Assembly: GCA_050257395.1 (NCBI GenBank)
Contig: JBLMWU010000112.1
Location: forward strand, 1 to 51,748
DNA: 51,748 nt
From: JAIRTY01 sp050257395
GTDB taxonomy: Bacteria > Actinomycetota > Actinomycetes > Streptosporangiales > Streptosporangiaceae
Reading direction: 5' to 3'
Under the pieces are notes generated by a model. That model saw nothing but the letters and a program-made list of their open reading frames with translations, was not told where the DNA came from and searched no databases. The translations under genes and the position numbers were made by a program. Shown in pieces: positions 7,418-15,636 of the stretch. The number at the start of each line of letters is the position of its first letter. Positions within the stretch are counted from its first letter, which is position 1.

Positions 7418-8665
7418 ATGGCATCAGCGGTCATCATCGGCGGCGGTGTGATCGGCCTCAGCGTGGCCTGGCGCTGCGCGCAGCGGGGCCTCACGGTGAC
7501 CCTGGCCGACCCGGCACCGGGCACCGGGGCGACCCGGGCGGCGGCGGGCATGCTCACCCCGGTGGCGGAGGCCGCGTACGCGGAAAAAGACCTGCTCACG
7601 CTCGGCAGTGAGTCGCTGCGCCGGTGGCCGGGGTTCGCGGCCGAGCTGGCCGGGCTGACCGGCGAGGGCACCGGGTTCCGCCACGACGGCACCCTCCAGG
7701 TGGCCTACGACGCCGATGACCTGGCGGTCATCGAGGAGATGCACGCGCTGCAGGAGGCGTTCGGGGTGGCGGCCGAGCGGCTGACTGCGCGGCAGTGCCG
7801 GGCCGCCGAGCCGCTGCTGGACCCGTCCGTCCGGGGCGGGCTGCGCACCAGCGGTGACGGCTCGGTGGACCCGCGGCGGCTCACCCGGGCGCTGCTGGCG
7901 GCGGCGGCGCAGGCGGGGGTGACCCTGGCGCGGCAGGCCGTCACCGAGGTGCTGGTCACCCGCGGCGGGACAGCGCCGGGCGGCGGGACGGCCGGTGACC
8001 GGGCGGCCGGCGTGCGGCTGGCGGATGGGACCGAGATACCCGCCGATCGCGTGGTGCTGGCGGCCGGCTGGGACAGCCCGGCGATCGGCGGGCTGCCGCC
8101 CGCCACGGTGCCGCCGGTGCGGCCGGTGAAGGGCCAGATCCTGCGGCTGCGGGTCCCGGCCGGCTCCCCTCAGCTCAGCCTGTGCGTACGGGGGCTGGTC
8201 CGCGGCCACCCCGTCTACCTCGTGCCGCGGCAGGACGGCGAGCTGGTGGTCGGCGCCACCCAGGAGGAGATGGGCGCCGACACCCGGGTCACCGCGGGCG
8301 GCATCTGGGAGCTGCTGCGCGACGCCCGCACGCTGGTGCCCGGCATCACCGAGTTCGAGTTCACCGAGGCCGTCGCGGGGCTGCGGCCCGGCACCCCGGA
8401 CAACGCGCCGGTGCTGGGCCCGTCCGGGCTGCCCGGCCTGGTGCTCGCCACCGGGCACTTCCGTGGCGGGGTGCTGCTCTCCCCCGTCACCGCCGAACTG
8501 ATCGCGGACTACCTGGTCACCGGGCAGCTGCCCGCGCTGGCCGGCCCGTTCACAGCAGCCCGGTTCGGTCCCGGGTCCCCGTCCCCGGGGCGCCCGGCCG
8601 GGGACGGCCCGGTGCGGCCTGCCAGCCAGGACGGCAGCACCGCGGTGCCTGGAGGCCGGCCATGA
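7418..8665 (+). CDS. thiO: Glycine oxidase
   Basis: A 415-residue FAD-dependent amine oxidase (DAO fold) that oxidises glycine to iminoglycine for thiazole synthesis by ThiG. The dinucleotide-binding motif IGGGVIGLSVAWRC begins at residue 7. AAAGMLTPVAEA follows, then GSVDPRRL, the GQILRLR block, and near the end GLRPGTPDNAPVLG and ATGHFRGGVLLSP, which contact the flavin. The last 40 or so residues are a Pro/Gly-rich tail with no family match. The ATG at 7418 lies just after the riboswitch, which sequesters its AAGGGAG. The stop overlaps the thiS start (ATGA), so the two are translationally coupled. Confidence 0.93.
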   Translation: MASAVIIGGGVIGLSVAWRCAQRGLTVTLADPAPGTGATRAAAGMLTPVAEAAYAEKDLLTLGSESLRRWPGFAAELAGLTGEGTGFRHDGTLQVAYDADDLAVIEEMHALQEAFGVAAERLTARQCRAAEPLLDPSVRGGLRTSGDGSVDPRRLTRALLAAAAQAGVTLARQAVTEVLVTRGGTAPGGGTAGDRAAGVRLADGTEIPADRVVLAAGWDSPAIGGLPPATVPPVRPVKGQILRLRVPAGSPQLSLCVRGLVRGHPVYLVPRQDGELVVGATQEEMGADTRVTAGGIWELLRDARTLVPGITEFEFTEAVAGLRPGTPDNAPVLGPSGLPGLVLATGHFRGGVLLSPVTAELIADYLVTGQLPALAGPFTAARFGPGSPSPGRPAGDGPVRPASQDGSTAVPGGRP

Positions 8666-8862
8666 CCGTGATCATCAACGGGACGCCGCGGGACCTGCCC
8701 GCCGGCGCCACTGCCGCCGACGCGGTCCGGCTCATCACCGAGGCCACCACCGGGCTGGCGGTGGCGGTGAACGATGAGGTGCTGCGGCGGGCGGCCTGGG
8801 ACACGGCCGCGCTGGCGGACGGCGACGTGATCGAGATCCTCACCGCGGTACAGGGAGGCTGA
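8662..8862 (+). CDS. thiS: Thiamine sulfur-carrier protein
   Basis: A 66-residue ubiquitin-fold carrier that delivers sulfur as a thiocarboxylate to ThiG. It opens with MTVIINGTPRDLPAG and ends in the required diglycine VQGG. The ATG overlaps the thiO stop by four bases, with GGAGG eight bases or so upstream. The stop is one base before the thiG start. No thiF/moeB-type activating enzyme is in the window, so adenylation must be supplied from elsewhere. Confidence 0.95.
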   Translation: MTVIINGTPRDLPAGATAADAVRLITEATTGLAVAVNDEVLRRAAWDTAALADGDVIEILTAVQGG

Positions 8863-8863
8863 C

Positions 8864-9625
8864 ATGGACGACCCACTGGTGATCGCTGGGGAGGAGTTCA
8901 GCTCCCGCCTGATCATGGGCACCGGCGGCGCGCCCAGCCTGGACGTGCTCGGCCGGGCACTCACGGCGTCCGGCACCGAGCTGACCACGGTGGCCATGCG
9001 CCGGGTGGACCCGGCCGCGGGCGGCTCCGTGCTCGGCCTGCTGTCCGAGCTGGGCATCCGGGTGCTGCCCAACACCGCCGGCTGCCACACCGCCGCCGAG
9101 GCGGTCCGCACCGCCCGGCTGGCGGCCGAAGCGCTCGGCACCACCTGGGTGAAGCTGGAGGTGATCGCCGACGAGCAGACCTTGCTCCCCGACCCGCTGG
9201 AGCTGCTGGACGCCGCCGAGCAGCTGGCCGCCGACGGGTTCACGGTGCTGCCCTACACCAGCGACGACCCGGTGCTGGCCCGGCGGCTGGAGCAGGCGGG
9301 CTGCGCGGCGGTGATGCCGCTCGGCGCGCCCATCGGCTCGGGCCTGGGCATCCGGAACCCGCACAACATCGAGCTGATCGTGGCGGCCGCCGGGGTGCCG
9401 GTGGTGCTGGACGCCGGCGTCGGCACGGCCAGCGACGCCGCGATCGCGATGGAGCTGGGCTGTGACGCCGTGCTGCTGGCGACGGCGGTGACCCGGGCGC
9501 ACGACCCCGAGCTGATGGCCGCGGCGATGCGCTCGGCTGTGACCGCGGGACGGCTCGCCCGCCGGGCCGGGCGGGTGCCGCGCCGCTGGTCCGCCCAGGC
9601 GTCATCGCCGCCGGTGGGCAGCTAG
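8864..9625 (+). CDS. thiG: Thiazole synthase
   Basis: A 253-residue TIM-barrel enzyme forming the thiazole phosphate from deoxyxylulose phosphate, iminoglycine and ThiS thiocarboxylate. The Schiff-base lysine lies in VKLEVIAD (K97). Other marks: SRLIMGTGGAPS near the N-terminus, ATAVTRAHDP near the C-terminus, the phosphate-binding MPLGAPIGSGLG, and VLDAGVGTASDAAIAMELG. Length fits the family. It starts one base after the thiS stop with AGGGAGG upstream and is the last gene of the riboswitch operon. The next gene has its own promoter. Confidence 0.95.
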   Translation: MDDPLVIAGEEFSSRLIMGTGGAPSLDVLGRALTASGTELTTVAMRRVDPAAGGSVLGLLSELGIRVLPNTAGCHTAAEAVRTARLAAEALGTTWVKLEVIADEQTLLPDPLELLDAAEQLAADGFTVLPYTSDDPVLARRLEQAGCAAVMPLGAPIGSGLGIRNPHNIELIVAAAGVPVVLDAGVGTASDAAIAMELGCDAVLLATAVTRAHDPELMAAAMRSAVTAGRLARRAGRVPRRWSAQASSPPVGS

Positions 9626-9687
9626 GCCCGATACGCCCGGCGCCGCCCGTTGTCAACTTGCGCCGCCGCGGGCCGCCAGCGAGCCCC

Positions 9688-9693
9688 TACAAT
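9688..9693 (+). promoter_or_regulatory. -10 box TACAAT for leaderless pknL-type kinase
   Basis: TACAAT is followed by seven bases and then the ATG at 9701. There is no ribosome-binding site, so the transcript is probably leaderless. Confidence 0.55.
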
Positions 9694-9700
9694 CATCCCG

Positions 9701-11770
9701 ATGGACACGACCGTTGCCCGCTCACCCATCGGCCACCTGCTCAATGGCCGCTACCGGGTGGAGTCCCACATTGCCCGGGGCGGGATGGCCGACGTCTACG
9801 TGGGCACGGACACCCGGCTGGACCGGCCGGTCGCCCTGAAGATCATGCGCGCCGAGCTCGCCAACGACGAGGACTTCGTCCGGCGTTTCATCGGTGAGGC
9901 GCGGTCGGTGGCGCGGCTCTCGCACCCGAACGTGGTGGCCGTGTACGACCAGGGCGCTGACGGGCGCACCCTGTACCTGGCGATGGAGTACGTCCGCGGC
10001 CAGAGCCTGCGGGCCCTGCTGGACGGCCGCGGCCGCCTCGCGCCCGCCGAGGCGCTGGACATCATGGAGGGCGTGCTGGCCGCGCTGGCCGCCGCCCACG
10101 ACGCCGGGCTGGCGCACCGGGACGTGAAGCCCGAGAACGTGCTGCTCACCCAGTCCGGCGCGATCAAGGTGGTGGACTTCGGCCTGGCCAGGCTGGTGGC
10201 GGCGGCCAGCCACACCAAGACCGGCATGATCATCGGCACCGCCGCCTACCTGGCCCCGGAGCAGGTCGCCCACGGCGCCGCCGATGCCCGCAGCGACGTG
10301 TACGCCGCCGGGATCATGCTGTTCGAGCTGCTGACCGGCAGGCAGCCGCACACCGGCGAGACGCCGCTGGCGGTCGCCTACAAGCACGTCAACGAGATGG
10401 TCCCGGCGCCTTCCAGCGCAGCGCCCGGGCTGCCGCCCGCGCTGGACATGCTGGTGGCGATGGCCACCAGCCGTGACCCGGAGCTGCGGCCCGGCGACGC
10501 CGGGCAGTTCCTCAGCGCGATCGCCGGCGTCCGCCGCAGCCTGCCCGCGGCCACCGCGGCCGCCCCGGTCCCGGGCGGCCCCTGGACCGTGCCCGGCGGC
10601 GGGCCGGGCAGGGCGGGCGCGCCCGCCCTGCCCGCGGCCCCGCCAGCGGAGCCGGACGGCGGCGCCACCGACCTCATCCCCGGGATGGCGCCGCCCGCCC
10701 GCCAGTCCTACGGCGCGCCAGCCGCCACCCTGCCCGCGGCCACCGAGCGCTACCACCCGGACGCCCAGGAGCCGCCCAACCAGACCCTCGTCGTCGCCCC
10801 CGGCGGCCTGCCCGACCACTCCGGGCACGGCGGCCCGCCCGACGCGTACGGCCCGCCGCCCCGGCACCGCGGACCGCGCGAGCCGGGCCTGCAGCGGCTG
10901 CTGTTCAGCCGGAGGCTGGCCTACCTGGCCGGCGGGCTGGTATTGGCCGGCGCGGCGGCCCTGGCCCTGTGGTGGGCGGCCGCCGGCCGGTACACGACCG
11001 TCCCGCAGCTCACCGGGCAGCCGGTGGCCACCGCTCAGTCCGGCCTGCAGGCGGTCGGCCTGACCGGGCAGGTCAGCCGCCGGGCGCAGATCAGCAACAC
11101 GGTGCCCAGGGGCGACGTCATCCGCACCAACCCGGGCGGCGGCAGCAAGGTCGGCCGGGGCGGCACGGTGACCCTCATCGTGTCCGCCGGGCCCCGCATG
11201 ATCAGCATGCCGGAGGTCACCGGGCAGGCGCTGGCCGCCGCCCAGACCGCGATCCGGCAGGCCGGCCTGGTCCCGGGCACCGTCACCAGGCAGACCTCCG
11301 CCACCATCCCGGCCGGCATCGTCATCAGCACCGACCCGCTCGCGGGCGTGTCCTGGCCGCAGCCCAGGCCGGTCAGGCTCACGGTGAGCGCGGGGCCGCC
11401 GCTGCCCGACTTCGTCGGCCAGCAGAAGGACGTGGCCGAGCAGTGGGCCCAGGCCAACGGCGTGTCCCTGAACGAGGTGGCGGTCAACAGCAACCAGCCC
11501 GCCGGCACCATCACCCACCAGTCGCCACCCGCGGGCGATGCGTTCACCCAGGGTGAGGTCATCACCGTCAGCTTCTCGAACGGGCCGCCGACGGTCGCCA
11601 TCCCGAACGTGGACGGCATGCCGGCGGACCAGGCCCAGAAGCAGCTGGAGCAGCTCGGCTTCCAGGTCACGGTGAACAAGGTCGGGCCCCTGGACACGGT
11701 CTTCAACTACAGCCCGAACGGCCAGGCGCCGCAGGGCAGCACGATCACCCTGTGGGTGGGCCTGCCGTAA
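9701..11770 (+). CDS. pknL: Ser/Thr protein kinase with four PASTA domains (PknL/PknB type)
   Basis: A 689-residue membrane kinase. The cytoplasmic Hanks-type domain has IARGGMADVYVG (glycine loop, about 24-35), VALK (K47), HRDVKPEN (139-146, D141), DFGLA (159-163) and YLAPEQ (183-188). A Pro/Ala-rich juxtamembrane linker of about 120 residues leads to one membrane segment (YLAGGLVLAGAAALALWW), then four extracellular PASTA repeats starting near VPQLTG, MPEVTG, LPDFVG and IPNVDG. PASTA domains bind peptidoglycan or lipid II, so the kinase senses the cell wall. The start at ATG 9701 is preferred to an upstream ATG at 9650 because of the TACAAT box. The position beside thiamine genes and an Rv2175c homologue matches M. 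tuberculosis pknL, though that kinase lacks PASTA domains, so the name is by synteny. Confidence 0.9.
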   Translation: MDTTVARSPIGHLLNGRYRVESHIARGGMADVYVGTDTRLDRPVALKIMRAELANDEDFVRRFIGEARSVARLSHPNVVAVYDQGADGRTLYLAMEYVRGQSLRALLDGRGRLAPAEALDIMEGVLAALAAAHDAGLAHRDVKPENVLLTQSGAIKVVDFGLARLVAAASHTKTGMIIGTAAYLAPEQVAHGAADARSDVYAAGIMLFELLTGRQPHTGETPLAVAYKHVNEMVPAPSSAAPGLPPALDMLVAMATSRDPELRPGDAGQFLSAIAGVRRSLPAATAAAPVPGGPWTVPGGGPGRAGAPALPAAPPAEPDGGATDLIPGMAPPARQSYGAPAATLPAATERYHPDAQEPPNQTLVVAPGGLPDHSGHGGPPDAYGPPPRHRGPREPGLQRLLFSRRLAYLAGGLVLAGAAALALWWAAAGRYTTVPQLTGQPVATAQSGLQAVGLTGQVSRRAQISNTVPRGDVIRTNPGGGSKVGRGGTVTLIVSAGPRMISMPEVTGQALAAAQTAIRQAGLVPGTVTRQTSATIPAGIVISTDPLAGVSWPQPRPVRLTVSAGPPLPDFVGQQKDVAEQWAQANGVSLNEVAVNSNQPAGTITHQSPPAGDAFTQGEVITVSFSNGPPTVAIPNVDGMPADQAQKQLEQLGFQVTVNKVGPLDTVFNYSPNGQAPQGSTITLWVGLP

Positions 11771-11776
11771 TTTTCC

Positions 11777-11838
11777 GGGGCGCACCGCGCCCCTTCGGGT
11801 ACCGGTCGTCAGTTCGGGTCCTTCGGCTCGCCCGGGCT
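11777..11838. repeat. Internal copy of the dispersed repeat, with terminator-like hairpin
   Basis: A perfect hairpin (7-bp arms GGGGCGC/GCGCCCC, loop ACC) at 11777-11793 is identical to 88-104. It is followed by TTCGGGT and then by a degenerate copy of the rest of the left-end repeat unit (compare 88-161), including CTTCGGCTCGCC. It lies seven bases after the kinase stop, so it may end that transcript. It also covers the 3' end of the opposing membrane-protein gene. Confidence 0.6.
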
Positions 11839-13339
11839 GGTCGCGCAGGGCCAGGGCGGCGGCGAGGCAGGCCAGCGGGACGGCCGGGAACGCGTACCGG
11901 TAGACGTACTCGTGCTCGGCGACGGGCAGCACGAGGGCGAGCAGCGCGCACACCCAGAGCAGGGCCCCCGCGCCGGTCCGCCGCCGCGGCAGCACCAGCC
12001 CGCCCAGCCCGATCGCGGCCACCACGGCGAACACCGGGCCGGGAAGGTAGACCAGCCGCTGGTAGTCCTGCATCAGGCCGGCGAACGGCTGCCGCACCCG
12101 GGTCCCGTACCGGTACCCGAGATACGGTGCCAGCCCCTGGGCCGAGCCGGTGTAGGCGCGGATCGCCGCGAGCGCGTAGGCGCGCTCGCGCGGGGCCAGG
12201 CTGGCCGAGTGCATCTGCGAGCCCGGGAAGCGCAGCAGGCCGGGCTGGCGCAGCGGCAGCAGGCTCTCCGACAGCACCAGCCGGGCGTAGTCGAGCGGCT
12301 GGGCTTCGATCGCCCGGAACGCGAACGCCAGCGCCCGGGAGTTCTTCGCCGGGGTGAAGGCGGACGTGTCCGGCACCGGGCCGTGGCTGCGCGGCCGCCA
12401 CTGCCAGCCGCCGCGGTTCCACAGGTAGGCGCGGGGCAGCGGCCGCCGGGCCGGGTCCGCCGCCGCCAGCCTGCCCGGCTGCCGGCCCGGGCACAGCGCC
12501 TGCAGGCTGCGCGGCGGCCTGATGACCGCGCAGTCCGCGAACGACATGGTGCGCGACCAGAGGAACAGGCCGTTGCTGCTGGTCAGGTTCAGCGGGCCGC
12601 AGCTGACCGCGAACCAGGCCATGTACCCGGCCAGCGGCAGCGCGCCGGCGGCCAGCGCCGCGGCCGCCCGGCGCCAGCCGGCCCGCCGGGCCAGCAGCCA
12701 GGCGGGCACCAGGGCGAGGAAGACCACGGCGGTCGGGCGGACCACCGCCGACAGCCCCAGCAGCAGCCCGGCCGCGGCCGCCCGCCGGGCAGGCGGCGGG
12801 TCCCGCCACAGCAGCATCGCGAACCCGGCCGCCGTGAGCGCGATGGCGAGCGAGTCCCCCATGATCAGCCGCTCCAGCAGCAGCTCCGCTGGCAGGAACA
12901 GCACCGGCGTCACGGCCAGGGTGGCGCCCCAGCCCGGCAGCCCGCGCCGCCGCAGCAGCGCGTACATGGCGGCCGCGGCGCCCAGGCCCGCCAGCTGCTG
13001 CGCCGTGGTGATGAGCACCAGCGAGTGCAGCGGCCGCAGCAGCCACAGGAACAGCGAGTAGCCGCCCGGGTTGACGGGGTTGGGGGCCACGTGAACGGCG
13101 CCCCACAGGTAGTCGAAGGTGTCCAGCCGGAACAGCACGGCCGGCCGGTAGCCCGCCAGCGCCAGCAGCCGCGGCGGCAGCGCCAGCGCGAGCGCCGCCA
13201 GCAGCACCCGGTGGCGGGCGGCCAGCCCGCGCAGCCTGGCTGCGGGGGTCCCGGCGGGCCGCGGTGGCGGGTGCGCCGGTGCGCCCGGCACCGGCGTGCC
13301 CGGCCCGGCAGGCCGCGCGCTCCCCCGCAGCGTCGTCAC
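11812..13339 (-). CDS. GT-C-like polytopic membrane protein 1 (no in-frame stop near its end)
   Basis: About 505 residues of clear membrane protein, with about ten hydrophobic segments. The first loop has FRLDTFDY (about 71-77), the place where GT-C glycosyltransferases keep catalytic acidic residues. Later there is GGYSLFLWLLRPL, ERLIMGDSLAIALTAAGF and a C-terminal EHEYVYRYAFPAVPLACLAAALALR. The start is GTG 13339, seven bases after a TAATAT -10 box. The right-hand coordinate is my estimate: the frame stays open through the repeat at 11777-11838 and on antisense to the whole kinase gene, to 9722. A TGA sits at 11811-11809 one frame away, so a one-base change or the repeat may have removed the native stop. 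Substrate unknown. Confidence 0.6.
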
Positions 13340-13346
13340 CTGAGGG

Positions 13347-13352
13347 ATATTA
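13347..13352 (-). promoter_or_regulatory. -10 box TAATAT for leaderless GT-C-like gene 1
   Basis: On the minus strand TAATAT is followed by seven bases and then the GTG at 13339. The surrounding 40 bases are unusually AT-rich for this window. Confidence 0.5.
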
Positions 13353-13397
13353 CCCAAGGTGACTAAGCAATTACACAACGCAATTCACGGTGGCGGC

Positions 13398-13412
13398 GCG
13401 GGCCAGGCCCGC
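13398..13412. terminator. Possible terminator hairpin after GT-C-like gene 2
   Basis: GCGGGCC and GGCCCGC are separated by a single base eight bases beyond the stop codon at 13420. A practical stem would be five pairs with a five-base loop. There is no U-run, so this is a weak call. Confidence 0.3.
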
Positions 13413-13419
13413 GGGCGGT

Positions 13420-15450
13420 CTAGAAGTGCGCCGGCGAGGTGAGGCAGTGCAGGTAGGGGCCCTGCAGCAGCGGGGTGACCGCGGGCGCGCGGGCACCGGT
13501 CACCTGGAAGACCCGCACCGCCCGGGTGGAGTACACCAGGTGCAGGAAGGGCGTGGACCGCAGCGCGCGGAAGTTGGCGGTGCCCTCCGGGCCGCCGTAG
13601 CCGATCAGCGTTCCGGTCCGGGCGGCGATGACGTAGGTGATGCCGTACTGCCGCAGGAACGCCTCGTTGGCCCGGGGGTGCTGGTAGAAGCTGCGGGCGC
13701 CCAGCATGAGGCTGATGACGTAAGGCAGCTTGTCCGGGCGCAGGAACGGGCCCATGCCCTCGGACACCGCGTTCCGCCCGGTGAGCGAGGCGAGGGTGCC
13801 CTCGCTGCGCTGGTTGACCAGGAACCGGGCGCCGCACGGGGTGTGGCCGCGGATCCAGTTGACCAGGCTCAGCCGCTGATGGCTGGCGGCCCGCAGGCTG
13901 TGCGACAGGCCGCTGCTCGGCAGCAGCCAGGCGGTCAGGAAGACCACCGGCAGCACGGCGCCGGCGATCAGGAGCGGCGCCGGGGTGCGCTCCAGCAGCA
14001 GGATCAGGCCCTCGAGCACGGCCAGGCCGACCAGGATGAAGCCCACCGACGAGTAGTTCCCGAGCCGGCGCTGGCCGAAGGTCGCGTCGATGAAGACGTG
14101 GTACCGGTAGTCGAAAGCCAGGGACACCAGGATGATCCCGGCGAAGATGCCGAGCCCCACCAGGCCGGCGATCCGCAGGTCGGTCCGGACGAAGAAGAAC
14201 AGCGCGAGCGAGGCGGCCAGCCCCGCCGCGAGCAGCAGCAGCGCCTGCCACAGGGGCAGGTAGATCCCCAGCCCGCTGCTGAGGAAGCCGCTGAACAGGT
14301 GCCGGGCGGACATGTACGGGTGCAGGCCCGTGCTGGCCGGGTCCCGGGGCACGAAGTGGCCGTAGTACAGGTACTCCGTCGGGTCGAACGGCGTATGGAT
14401 GGCGGCGTAGCTGGCCTGGTTGCTGGCCCCGCCCAGGCCGAAGGCGCCGCCCGCGAAGACCCGGATGGCCAGCCCGAGCACGCCAGCGGAAGCGCCGACG
14501 AGCAGCCCGCTGCGCAAGGTCGCCAGCCGGGCCCGCCAGCCCGCGTCGTACAGCAGCCGGGCCAGGCCGACGCAGGTGAGGGCCAGCACCACGATGAGCG
14601 CCGCGATGAGATGGCTGCCGCTGGCCGCCGCCAGCATGATCCCCGCCATGACCGCGAGCCGCCAGCCGCCCTCCCGGATGGCCACGATGCCCAGCGCGAG
14701 CGCGCAGAAGGCCACCGCCCGGCCGAAGTCCTCGGCCCGGTACTCGCTGAACCCGTCGCTCATGTTGGTGTTGAAGATGAGCCCGTTGCCCAGCAGCAGC
14801 AGCGGCAGCAGGCCGCCGGTGCGGCGCAGGCCGAGCTCCCACGCTGCGGCCCACAGCCCGATCCCGCAGCCCAGGACGGACAGCCACAGCAGCACCCCGG
14901 GGGCGAGCAGCGGGTTCTGGCTGAACAGGACCAGGACGCCGGTGAAGGCGTCCAGGAAGATCTTGTCCGTGGCGGGCGGCCACGACTGGTTGTACTCCAG
15001 CGTGGCGGCCGGCACCCCGTGGGCGTTGGCGATCTCCACGCCGTTCAGGTAATAGACGTAGTGCGGGCCACCCAGGTAGTGCAGAAACGGGAGATGGATG
15101 ACCAGCACGGCCAGCAGCACCGCCGCCCCCACCACCAGCGGGAACGCGTTGCCGCGCAGGTCGGTGAGCAGCGCCCGGCCCTGCTCACGCAGGGGCGCAC
15201 GGCGCACGGCGAGCACCCAGAGGGCCGCCGAGACCGCCGCCCACAGCGGCAGGAAAATGGCGAGCCGGAAAAGGTGCGCAGACGACAGCACGAAAGCACA
15301 TCCGCCAGCGGCCGCGAAGCCCAGCCCGAATGCCGCTGCCGCCCGGGTGAGGACCGAGATTTCACCCGGCCCGAACACCGCCAGGGCGGCACCGATCCCG
15401 GGAACCGCGAGCAGGCAGGCGACGAGGGCCAGCAGGACGACGCTGTGCAT
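13420..15450 (-). CDS. Large polytopic membrane protein 2, GT-C-like
   Basis: About 676 residues with a dozen or more hydrophobic segments, then a C-terminal soluble part of about 170 residues (from about SLVNWIRGHTPCGARFLVN onward). Membrane part first and soluble part last is the general GT-C glycosyltransferase layout, but I see no acidic pair in the first loop, so family membership is inference. Segments such as YLNGVEIANAHGVPA and DGFSEYRAEDFGRA lie in extracytoplasmic loops. The ATG at 15450 is chosen because GGGGAG lies eight bases upstream; ATG 15468 also opens the frame. It follows GT-C-like gene 3 on the same strand with 186 bases between. I do not recognise a specific function. Confidence 0.65.
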   Translation of the reverse strand: MHSVVLLALVACLLAVPGIGAALAVFGPGEISVLTRAAAAFGLGFAAAGGCAFVLSSAHLFRLAIFLPLWAAVSAALWVLAVRRAPLREQGRALLTDLRGNAFPLVVGAAVLLAVLVIHLPFLHYLGGPHYVYYLNGVEIANAHGVPAATLEYNQSWPPATDKIFLDAFTGVLVLFSQNPLLAPGVLLWLSVLGCGIGLWAAAWELGLRRTGGLLPLLLLGNGLIFNTNMSDGFSEYRAEDFGRAVAFCALALGIVAIREGGWRLAVMAGIMLAAASGSHLIAALIVVLALTCVGLARLLYDAGWRARLATLRSGLLVGASAGVLGLAIRVFAGGAFGLGGASNQASYAAIHTPFDPTEYLYYGHFVPRDPASTGLHPYMSARHLFSGFLSSGLGIYLPLWQALLLLAAGLAASLALFFFVRTDLRIAGLVGLGIFAGIILVSLAFDYRYHVFIDATFGQRRLGNYSSVGFILVGLAVLEGLILLLERTPAPLLIAGAVLPVVFLTAWLLPSSGLSHSLRAASHQRLSLVNWIRGHTPCGARFLVNQRSEGTLASLTGRNAVSEGMGPFLRPDKLPYVISLMLGARSFYQHPRANEAFLRQYGITYVIAARTGTLIGYGGPEGTANFRALRSTPFLHLVYSTRAVRVFQVTGARAPAVTPLLQGPYLHCLTSPAHF

Positions 15451-15636
15451 TGAACCCGGGCTCCCCATGCTCGATACAGCCGCCGGACTTGTCCGCCGGT
15501 AACCCTACCGTGGCCTCCGAGTGCATTGCGCCGTCATGACTTTGTTGTTACTGATGCCCGTTCTATGCCGGTGATCAGCGGAAACGCCGGACCTGCCAGG
15601 ACTGGGCAGGCCCGGCCGGCCGGGCCTGCGAACGCG

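Noticed and set aside
9722..11811. A genuine C-terminal 700-residue domain of GT-C-like protein 1
   Set aside because: This part is the antisense of the PASTA kinase, is Arg/Gly/Gln-rich and has no hydrophobic or domain-like pattern. The kinase frame is clearly the real one.
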